Shown piece after piece: positions 30,121-36,092 of a stretch of 36,092 nt of DNA. A program made the position numbers and the translations under genes. Numbering within the stretch: position 1 is the first letter of the stretch; each line of letters opens with the position of its first letter. The notes below the pieces were generated by a model. The model was not told where the DNA came from. It did not search any database and saw only the letters and a program-made list of their open reading frames with translations. Origin of the DNA: an uncultured Microbulbifer sp. (GTDB lineage: Bacteria; Pseudomonadota; Gammaproteobacteria; Pseudomonadales; Cellvibrionaceae); assembly GCF_913055755.1 (NCBI RefSeq), contig NZ_CAJXKH010000032.1, positions 1 to 36,092 of the forward strand, given 5' to 3'.

Positions 30121-31911
30121 GTGAAAGATGTCTCCAACCATGGCCCGGTGCGTACACTGGGCCGTTTCCTGCCGGCGGCCACCTGGCTGCCGGGTTACTC
30201 CCTGTCCGTATTGCACAAAGACCTGCTGGCAGCGGTGATCGTCACCATCATGCTGATCCCGCAGTCGCTGGCTTACGCGCTGTTGGCGGGACTGCCCGCG
30301 GAAGTGGGGCTCTATGCCAGCATGGCGCCGCTGGTGGCGTATGCACTATTTGGCAGCAGCCGCACCCTGTCGGTGGGGCCGGTGGCGGTCGCATCGCTGA
30401 TGAGCGCCGCGGCACTCAGCCAGGTTGCCGCGCAGAACACCGCCGACTACCTGCTGGCGGCAATGCTGCTGGCGCTGCTGTCGGGGCTGTTTCTGTTGTT
30501 ACTGGGGGTGCTGAGGCTCGGGTTCCTGGCCAATTTCCTGTCGCACCCGGTGATCTCCGGTTTTATCACGGCCTCGGGTATCCTGATCGCCTTCAGCCAG
30601 TTGAAGCACCTGATGGGGGTTTCCGCCCACGGGGATAACCTGCCGGAGCTGGTGGAGTCGATGGTTGCCGGAGTGGGGCAGACCAATATCTATTCCCTGT
30701 TGATTGGCGTCGCTGTAGTGGCGTTTCTGTTCTGGTCGCGCAAGGGTGCCGTTCGCCTGTTGCAGCGCTTTTCGGTATCCAAAAATGCCGCGGCTCTGCT
30801 GGTCAAGGCCGCGCCGGTGGTCGGGGTGATTGCCACGATTTTACTGGCCGCTGGCTTTGGCCTCGAGGGCAAGGGGGTCAAGCTGGTAGGGGAAATACCC
30901 AGTGGTCTGCCAAGTCTTGCCTGGCCGAACTTTTCCCTGGAACTGGTGCGGCAACTGGCGGTGCCGGCGATCATGATCTCGATCATCGGTTATGTGGAGT
31001 CCATCTCCGTGGGTAAAACCCTCGGTGCCAAACGCCGGCAGAAAATTGACATGAACCAGGAGCTGATCGGCCTCGGCAGTGCCAATATTGCCTCGGGGAT
31101 ATCCGGTGGTTTTCCGGTAACCGGCGGCTTTTCCCGTTCCGTGGTCAATTTTGACGCCGGCGCGGAAACCCAGATGGCCAGCGTTTTCACCGCGGTCGGC
31201 ATAGCCCTGGCGGCCATGTTCCTGACCCCGTTCCTGTATTACCTGCCCAAGGCCACACTGGCGGCGACCATCATTGTGGCGGTGCTGTCGCTGGTGGATT
31301 TCTCGATCCTGAACAAGACCTGGCGCTATTCTCCCAGCGATTTTTTCGCAGTGTTGGTCACCATCGTGGTCACGTTGTTGTTCGGGGTGGAGATGGGGGT
31401 TTCCTGCGGTGTGCTGGCATCCATCGTGCTGTTTCTGTACCGCACCTCCAAGCCGCATATTGCGGAAGTGGGACTGGTGGACGGCACCGAGCATTTCCGC
31501 AATATCCAGCGTCACCAGGTGCGCACCCTGCCGCAGATACTGACGATCCGCGTGGATGAAAGCCTGATGTTCTCCAATGCGGCGTTCCTGGAGGAGCGAA
31601 TCTATTCGGATATCGCAGCGACTCCGGAGGTGCGCCACGTGATCCTGATGTGCAGCGCCATCAACGAGATTGACTGGAGTGCACTGGAAACCCTGGAGTC
31701 CATCAACGAACAGCTGCAGGCGTCCGGGATCTGCTTCCATCTCTCGGAAGTGAAGGGGCCGGTGATGGACGCGCTGTCCCGCTGTGGCTTCCTGGGGGAG
31801 TTGTCGGGCAAGGTTTTCTTCACCCAGTACCAGGCATTTACCGCGCTGCGCGATCAACTGGACGGTTGCCCGCCGGAGGGTGTTATCGAGAACCCGGAGG
31901 TCGCCCGGTAG
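30121..31911 (+). CDS. SulP/SLC26-family anion transporter with STAS domain (copy 2)
   Basis: This 596-residue transporter is a paralogue of SulP 1: compare SLAYALLAGLPAEVGLYASM, AYALFGSSRTLSVGPVAVAS, HPVISGFITASGILIAFSQL here. The STAS domain is at about 470-580 (ILTIRVDESLMFSNAAFLEE, then VILMCSAINEIDWSALETLE). The start is GTG with AAGGA upstream (30108-30112), overlapping the DUF442 stop codon, so it is the third gene of the hydrolase operon. Since persulfide dioxygenase makes sulfite, export of sulfite or sulfate is a reasonable guess; bicarbonate uptake is the main alternative. Confidence 0.9.
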   Translation: MKDVSNHGPVRTLGRFLPAATWLPGYSLSVLHKDLLAAVIVTIMLIPQSLAYALLAGLPAEVGLYASMAPLVAYALFGSSRTLSVGPVAVASLMSAAALSQVAAQNTADYLLAAMLLALLSGLFLLLLGVLRLGFLANFLSHPVISGFITASGILIAFSQLKHLMGVSAHGDNLPELVESMVAGVGQTNIYSLLIGVAVVAFLFWSRKGAVRLLQRFSVSKNAAALLVKAAPVVGVIATILLAAGFGLEGKGVKLVGEIPSGLPSLAWPNFSLELVRQLAVPAIMISIIGYVESISVGKTLGAKRRQKIDMNQELIGLGSANIASGISGGFPVTGGFSRSVVNFDAGAETQMASVFTAVGIALAAMFLTPFLYYLPKATLAATIIVAVLSLVDFSILNKTWRYSPSDFFAVLVTIVVTLLFGVEMGVSCGVLASIVLFLYRTSKPHIAEVGLVDGTEHFRNIQRHQVRTLPQILTIRVDESLMFSNAAFLEERIYSDIAATPEVRHVILMCSAINEIDWSALETLESINEQLQASGICFHLSEVKGPVMDALSRCGFLGELSGKVFFTQYQAFTALRDQLDGCPPEGVIENPEVAR

Positions 31912-31932
31912 GGCGGTCTCTCTGATCCCGGA

Positions 31933-32487
31933 TCAGCTGCTGAACAGATAGGGGAAAAGCGCGCGCTTTTCCTTGTCCGAGAGGGCTTCCACCCGCAGGA
32001 TATTGTTGTGGGGGATACTCTCGGGATCCGGGTAATTTTCCAGGCCCCGCTCCAGGCTCTTTTCCCGCAGCAGGTGCAGGATCGGGTAGGGGGAGCGGTT
32101 GGTCAGGTTTTCCGAATCTTCCGGCCGGGTATCGGCAAACTGGTAGTGGGGATGGAAGCTGGCGATCTGGTAAATCCCTTCGTAGCCTTGCCGTTGCAAC
32201 AGGCGTTCCGCCTCGCCGAGAAAAAAGTTGTAGTCGTGGAAGTCCCGCAAGTGTGTGGGCAGTATCAACAGGGTGGTTTCCACCTCCTGCTCCGAGGTGC
32301 GGTCGAGCACCGCAAATTCATCCTGCAATTCTTCCAGCAGTATCTCGTCGGTGGTGGCATCGCTCACCACAAAGCGAATCTGCCCCGCGCGCAGGGGCTT
32401 GCGCGCGAAAGGGCAGAGATTGAGTCCGACCACAACATCCTGTAGCCACTGTTCCACCTGGGCGATGATCGGGTCGCTGTCTGTCAT
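31933..32487 (-). CDS. DUF1415 family protein
   Basis: This 184-residue soluble protein matches DUF1415: the opening VEQWLQDVVVGLNLCPFARKP with its conserved CPFA, then FHDYNFFLGEAERLL, GIYQIASFHPHYQFADT and NLTNRSPYPILHLLRE. The conserved cysteine and histidines suggest a catalytic or metal role, but no function is established. It is convergent with SulP 2 (21 bases apart) and downstream of the DUF2058 gene (30 bases) on the same strand. Confidence 0.88.
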   Translation of the reverse strand: MTDSDPIIAQVEQWLQDVVVGLNLCPFARKPLRAGQIRFVVSDATTDEILLEELQDEFAVLDRTSEQEVETTLLILPTHLRDFHDYNFFLGEAERLLQRQGYEGIYQIASFHPHYQFADTRPEDSENLTNRSPYPILHLLREKSLERGLENYPDPESIPHNNILRVEALSDKEKRALFPYLFSS

Positions 32488-32517
32488 TTTGATACCGCTT
32501 GAGTTACCGCGTCACTG

Positions 32518-33063
32518 TTACCACATCAGATCGTCGGGAATCTGGAATTCTGCATAGGGATCGTCCTCGTCCACCGCGTCGCTGCCTTCCGGCGGTTGCA
32601 CCACCATGTTGGGATTGCGCTCGGCGATCTTCTCGGCGATGACCTTGGGTACCAGCTCGAAGTGTTCGCCTTCACCGACAACCAGCAGGCGTCCCGCGGT
32701 CAGGTGTTCCTGTACCGCCGCGGAAACGTAGATTTTTTTCACTTTCTTGTCGAAAGTGAAATGATAGGCGATGTCGTTCTGGCCGTTGGCGCCCTTGGGC
32801 TGCTTGTTGTGCTCGATCAACTGCTTGATCTGCGCGGCAATGGCCTTTTGCCGGGCGGCGGCTTCCCGCTCTGCATTCAGGGCTCGATCGCGGGCCGCTT
32901 TGTCGGCCCGCGCCTGTTCCGCGGCGAGCTGCGCTTCCCCCTTGCGGGTGTCGCCGGATTTCTTCGCGACCTTGTTCTGTTTGCGCTTGTCCTTGCCAAT
33001 CTGTTTGGCAGTCTTTTTGTCGACCAGGCCGGCCTTTAGCAGTTGGTCCTGAAGTGATGCCAT
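32518..33063 (-). CDS. DUF2058 family protein (YaiL-like)
   Basis: This 181-residue protein has the family N-terminus MASLQDQLLKAGLVDKKTAKQI, a long charged helix or coiled coil (about 22-85, rich in Lys, Arg, Ala and Glu) and a C-terminal globular part with IAYHFTFDKKVKKIYVS and GRLLVVGEGEHFELVPK. YaiL-like proteins are annotated as nucleoprotein/polynucleotide-associated; nucleic acid binding is plausible from the basic helix but not shown. Confidence 0.88.
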   Translation of the reverse strand: MASLQDQLLKAGLVDKKTAKQIGKDKRKQNKVAKKSGDTRKGEAQLAAEQARADKAARDRALNAEREAAARQKAIAAQIKQLIEHNKQPKGANGQNDIAYHFTFDKKVKKIYVSAAVQEHLTAGRLLVVGEGEHFELVPKVIAEKIAERNPNMVVQPPEGSDAVDEDDPYAEFQIPDDLMW

Positions 33064-33187
33064 GGAGGGGAAACCTGTCTCTTCGCAGTGGAATGGCCCT
33101 GCATTTTAGCGGAAAGGCCAGCGGATTGCCCAAATTTGGCGGTGTAGGGTCAGGGTAGCGGAGGGCGGGGCGGGATCCGGGCGGCCA

Positions 33188-33385
33188 CTAGGCCGGCACC
33201 GGAGGTTCGTGCACCGGGTGCGCGACGAGGAACGCGAGCATGGCATCGGTGACCGCCGCGAGCTGCGCCACCTGGTGTGAGCACATTTCCCCGTCGCAGA
33301 GGAAGCTGTGCAACAGCACCACGGCGGGTCCGGAGCCTCTGCTCTCGTAGTAGATATTCCGGCCCTGGTGGTGCGCCGTGGGCAT
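33188..33385 (-). pseudogene. Internally deleted alpha/beta-hydrolase remnant
   Basis: The 65-residue frame starts like an alpha/beta hydrolase (QGRNIYYESRGSGPAVVLLHSFLCD, strand beta1, turn and the HGxx-like HSFLCDG oxyanion segment). It then jumps after about 43 residues to what looks like the last helix and tail of such an enzyme (AAVTDAMLAFLVAHP). The catalytic Ser, Asp and His region, some 200 residues, is missing. The frame is kept and there is a start with GGAG upstream, so a short peptide could be made, but it cannot be a working hydrolase. A small unrelated gene cannot be fully excluded. Confidence 0.6.
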
Positions 33386-33409
33386 TGCCGAGTGCTCCGG
33401 TTGGTCTTT

Positions 33410-33988
33410 TTACTGCTTGGTGAAAAGCAGCTTCACGGTTACCGGGACTATGGGGCTGATACTGTCGAGGCCAGCCACTTCCCGCAGTTTGTCGATGCCT
33501 TCCAGCAGTTTGTAGTTGCCAGCATTCACCGGAATCGGCGCATTGCTGGTGACCAGCAGTTGGCCGCCTTCCAGGGCGGTGACCTGCATATCTGCTTTCT
33601 CGGTCTGCTGCTCGCCGTGAATCTCCACCGTTACATCGGTCACTACAGTCATGGATTGGCCCGGCTTCAGCGCCTTCAGCTTGGCGGCATCCACCTGGGC
33701 AGTGATATTCGCCTCGGCGAAGCGGGTAGTCTCGAACAGCATTTGCTGCATGCGCTCATTGCGAATGGGAATATTGGTTTCCACGCTGGCGAGCTCGATG
33801 GTCAGCTGCGCCTTGCCGTCGTCACCGATGGTGCCGCTCATGGATTTGAAGTGGTGAACTTCAGAAATGGTGTTCTTCTTGACGGAGACAAAATTGACAC
33901 TGGAATCGTCGCCGGCAAGTTGCCAGTCGGCAAAGGCGGAAACCGGCAGGGCCAGCAGTGACAACAGTGCAAGAGACTTTAGGGACAT
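33410..33988 (-). CDS. YceI-family periplasmic protein
   Basis: This 192-residue protein has a cleavable signal peptide (MSLKSLALLSLLALPVSAFA, cut before DWQLAG). The mature part is the YceI lipocalin-like barrel: SSVNFVSVKKNTISEVHHFKS, then IELASVETNIPIRNERMQQM (the RN..M signature), then FAEANITAQVD. The family binds polyprenoid lipids such as ubiquinone-8 precursors. AGGAGAA precedes the ATG. It lies downstream of ahpF on the same strand but after a terminator, so it probably has its own promoter in 33989-34139. Confidence 0.92.
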   Translation of the reverse strand: MSLKSLALLSLLALPVSAFADWQLAGDDSSVNFVSVKKNTISEVHHFKSMSGTIGDDGKAQLTIELASVETNIPIRNERMQQMLFETTRFAEANITAQVDAAKLKALKPGQSMTVVTDVTVEIHGEQQTEKADMQVTALEGGQLLVTSNAPIPVNAGNYKLLEGIDKLREVAGLDSISPIVPVTVKLLFTKQ

Positions 33989-34140
33989 GGCGTAATTCTC
34001 CTGTTTCAGCCAGAGATAGGATGATAGTCAAAGCGGGCCGCCGCTGGGGTATCGAGCAAATCCGACCCATCAGTTCCAGGTGAGAAACACTATCAGTCGC
34101 GGCAAGCGCTGGCCAGTCAAGGATTGTAAAAAAGGAACAT

Positions 34141-34164
34141 AAAAAAAGCCGGCTTGCGCCGGCT
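34141..34164 (-). terminator. Intrinsic terminator of ahpF
   Basis: On the minus strand AGCCGGC (34164-34158) pairs with GCCGGCT (34153-34147) around GCAA and runs into seven T. It lies 110 bases after the ahpF stop codon. Confidence 0.88.
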
Positions 34165-34219
34165 GCAATCATTGAGGATGTTTCCCAGTAGCGGCGGAAG
34201 GGGACTCCACCGGGGGGAT

Positions 34220-34248
34220 CCGGATACCGCTGGGAAACCAGTATCCGG
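34220..34248 (-). repeat. Stem-loop in the ahpF 3' untranslated region
   Basis: CCGGATAC (34220-34227) pairs with GTATCCGG (34241-34248), and CTGG/CCAG inside closes a four-base loop (GAAA on the plus strand, TTTC in the ahpF mRNA). It sits between the ahpF stop and its terminator and may stabilise the transcript. Confidence 0.65.
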
Positions 34249-34273
34249 CAGGGGTTTGGGTGAGCCGTTTCCG

Positions 34274-35893
34274 TCAGCTCGCCATGGACAGGGCTTTACC
34301 GTCATTCCTTGGGGCTTCCTGCACCTGCTCCGGCACGGAAGTGCGGATCAGGTGGTCGAAAGCGCCCAGTGCCGCGGTTGCGCCCGCGCCCATGGAGATC
34401 ACGATCTGCTTGTAGGGCACCGTGGTGGCATCGCCAGCGGCAAACACGCCGGGGATGGAGGTGGCGCCGCGGGTGTCGATCTCGATCTCGCCCACACGGT
34501 TCATCGCCACACCGCTGCCTTTCAGGAACTCGGTGTTCGGCACCAGTCCGATCTGCACGAACACACCCGCCAGCTCGAGCTTTTTGCTATCGCCACTCAC
34601 GCGATCGGTGTACTGCAGTCCGTTGACCTTCTGGCCGTCGCCAAGCACCTCGGTGGTCTGCGCGTTGGTAATGATGTCCACATTCGGCAGCGACTGCGCC
34701 TTGCGCACCAACACCTCGTCTGCGCGCAGGATGTCGGCGAACTCCAGCACGGTCACATGCTTGACGATGCCCGCCAGGTCGATGGCCGCCTCGATACCGG
34801 AGTTACCGCCACCGATCACCGCCACATGCTTGCCCTTGAAGAAGGGACCGTCGCAGTGGGGGCAATAGGCCACACCCCTGGTGCGGTATTCCGCTTCACC
34901 CGGTACCCCCAGCTCGCGCCAGCGGGCACCGGTGGCGAGTACCACCGACTTGCTGGCGAGGGTGGCGCCACTCTGCAGTTGCAGCTCGATCATCTGCTCC
35001 CGCTTCAACTCTTGTTGGCTTAGCTGCGCCGCGCGCTGGCCGGTGATGATATCGACACCGTACTCCTTCACGTGCTGCTCAAGGCTCGCCGCCAGTTTCG
35101 GGCCCTCGGTGTAGGGCACGGAGATAAAATTCTCGATCCCCACGGTATCCATCACCTGGCCACCAAAGCGCTCCGCCACCAGCGCGGTACGGATACCCTT
35201 GCGCGCGGCATAGATTGCCGCCGCGGCACCGGCGGGACCACCGCCCAGCACCAGTACATCGTAGGGCTCTCTATCACTCAGTTCTTCTGCCTTGCGCTGT
35301 TCGGCCCCGGTATCGATCTTGGCCACGATTTCTTCCAGGCTCATGCGGCCCTGACCGAAGTGTTCGCCATTCAGGTATACGGAGGGCACCGCCATAATCT
35401 GGCGCTGGTCCACCTCGTCCTGGAACAGGGCACCATCGATCATCTCGTGGGTGATGTTCGGGTTCAGGGTTGCCATCAGGTTCAGCGCCTGCACCACGTC
35501 CGGGCAGTTCTGGCACGACAGCGAGATATAGGTTTCAAAATGGAATTCACCCTGAATATTACGGATCTGCTCCAGCAGCTCCGGATCCGCCTTCGACGGG
35601 TGGCCGCCCGCCTGCAGCAGCGCCAGTACCAGGGAAGTGAATTCGTGTCCCATGGGAATACCGGCAAAGCTGACGCGGGCGTTTTCACCGGCAGGGGCAA
35701 TGGCCATGCTCGGGGTGCGCTTGCGGCTTTCCAGTTGCAGGGAAATCTTGTCTGACAGCTCGGCAATTTCGCTGGCCAGGCTGCTCAGTTCAACAGCCTT
35801 CGGGCTGCTGTCGGCGGACACACTGATCTCGATCGGATTGACGATATTCTGCAGATAGGTGTCCAGTTGTTTCTTTACGTTCGCGTCCAACAT
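34274..35893 (-). CDS. ahpF: Alkyl hydroperoxide reductase subunit F
   Basis: AhpF is the FAD-dependent NADH:peroxiredoxin reductase that recharges AhpC. It has 539 residues (E. coli 521). The N-terminal double thioredoxin-fold domain has Cys127/Cys130 (SCQNCPD; the E. coli pair is 129/132). The flavoprotein part has the FAD loop [10 protein letters not shown] (from about 217), the redox pair Cys344/Cys347 (YCPHCDG) and the NADH loop GGGNSG (361-366), then [13 protein letters not shown]. About 18 extra residues ([20 protein letters not shown] region) extend the C-terminus. The ATG at 35893 with AGGAC upstream is chosen; the frame continues to 36037 without meaning. ahpC is not in the window; it may lie just beyond the right end. 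Confidence 0.95.
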   Translation of the reverse strand: MLDANVKKQLDTYLQNIVNPIEISVSADSSPKAVELSSLASEIAELSDKISLQLESRKRTPSMAIAPAGENARVSFAGIPMGHEFTSLVLALLQAGGHPSKADPELLEQIRNIQGEFHFETYISLSCQNCPDVVQALNLMATLNPNITHEMIDGALFQDEVDQRQIMAVPSVYLNGEHFGQGRMSLEEIVAKIDTGAEQRKAEELSDREPYDVLVLGGGPAGAAAAIYAARKGIRTALVAERFGGQVMDTVGIENFISVPYTEGPKLAASLEQHVKEYGVDIITGQRAAQLSQQELKREQMIELQLQSGATLASKSVVLATGARWRELGVPGEAEYRTRGVAYCPHCDGPFFKGKHVAVIGGGNSGIEAAIDLAGIVKHVTVLEFADILRADEVLVRKAQSLPNVDIITNAQTTEVLGDGQKVNGLQYTDRVSGDSKKLELAGVFVQIGLVPNTEFLKGSGVAMNRVGEIEIDTRGATSIPGVFAAGDATTVPYKQIVISMGAGATAALGAFDHLIRTSVPEQVQEAPRNDGKALSMAS

Positions 35894-35945
35894 CGGTGTG
35901 TCCTGAATTTTGAAAAATGTGTTGTGGTTGCTGCGAAGGTGTCGG

Positions 35946-36043
35946 TACCGGGTGCAGCCTTGTGAGACCTTCGAAAAAAGGGACTTTTTCGAAGAGCCCC
36001 CAGGGATGGGTTCACGGCGTGTCTCACAAGGCTGCACCCGGTA
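35946..36043. repeat. 98-bp nested inverted repeat upstream of ahpF (MITE/REP-like)
   Basis: Outer arms 35946-35968 and 36021-36043 are a perfect 23-bp inverted repeat. Just inside the left arm is a second perfect palindrome, 35969-35978 with 35985-35994 (CTTCGAAAAA/TTTTTCGAAG, loop AGGGAC). The remaining 26 bases are unpaired. On the minus strand the inner hairpin is followed by the outer arm, so it could also fold in an ahpF leader or in an ahpC-ahpF read-through RNA. The architecture resembles a small non-coding mobile or repeat element. No second copy was noticed in the window. Confidence 0.75.
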
Positions 36044-36092
36044 GCGGCACCGCCACTGAAACAGTTCAGGGCGCAGCTTTGGTCGTAATCGC

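Noticed and set aside
31922..31936. CTGATCC-C-GGATCAG palindrome between SulP 2 and the DUF1415 gene
   Set aside because: One-base loop and no T run on either strand, so not a convincing terminator; too short to call an operator.
34281..34305. Possible small minus-strand gene overlapping the ahpF end (34117-34305)
   Set aside because: It covers the ahpF 3' end, a stem-loop and the terminator; no ribosome-binding site or family features.

Overview
The window reads as the chromosome of a marine gammaproteobacterium of about 58-60% GC, most likely from the Cellvibrionales (Microbulbifer/Saccharophagus-like). This placement is an inference from gene order and protein flavour: tig-clpP-clpX-lon-hupB-ppiD, then mltD-gloB-methyltransferase-rnhA-dnaQ as in Pseudomonas and Escherichia, plus an Na+/H+ antiporter (NhaB) and an acrylyl-CoA reductase-type enzyme. 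No tRNA, rRNA, CRISPR array, prophage or insertion sequence was seen.

Layout. (1) 1-8866: protein quality-control block, all on the plus strand: trigger factor (3' part), ClpP, ClpX, Lon, HU-beta and PpiD, separated by clear intrinsic terminators, with sigma32-like promoters in front of clpX and lon. (2) 8896-13595: mltD and gloB on the minus strand; divergently a YafS-like methyltransferase, rnhA (TTG start) and dnaQ. (3) 13684-15219: nhaB on the minus strand with a structured leader. (4) 15506-23233: plus-strand run with a stand-alone ChpA-N-terminus-like protein, nudC, a small membrane protein, sohB, a YhdH/AcuI-type reductase, a patatin-like phospholipase and an overlapping DUF4919-like lipoprotein. 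(5) 23279-31911: a UvrD-type helicase on the minus strand, then a divergent sulfur cluster. On the minus strand it holds a BigR/SqrR-type ArsR repressor, two YeeE/YedE-type sulfur permeases and a SulP transporter. On the plus strand it holds a persulfide-dioxygenase-like metallo-hydrolase, a DUF442 rhodanese-like protein and a second SulP transporter. (6) 31933-36092: minus-strand DUF1415 and DUF2058 genes, a deleted alpha/beta-hydrolase remnant, yceI, ahpF, and a 98-bp nested inverted repeat upstream of ahpF.

How the genes fit together. Region 1 is the standard chaperone/protease module. Region 5 is the most interesting part. The 106-bp gap between the repressor and the hydrolase carries an AT-rich palindrome lying over the -10 of one promoter and the -35 of the opposing one. 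The repressor has cysteines exactly 66 residues apart, as in BigR and SqrR. The cluster therefore looks like a sulfide/persulfide-responsive detoxification and sulfur-transport regulon, unusual for its two SulP transporters and for having no sulfide:quinone oxidoreductase in view. Start codons were corrected by family alignment and ribosome-binding sites where the longest reading frame was clearly too long (clpX, lon, methyltransferase, rnhA, dnaQ, nhaB, nudC, the DUF4919-like lipoprotein, both SulP neighbours, the repressor, ahpF).
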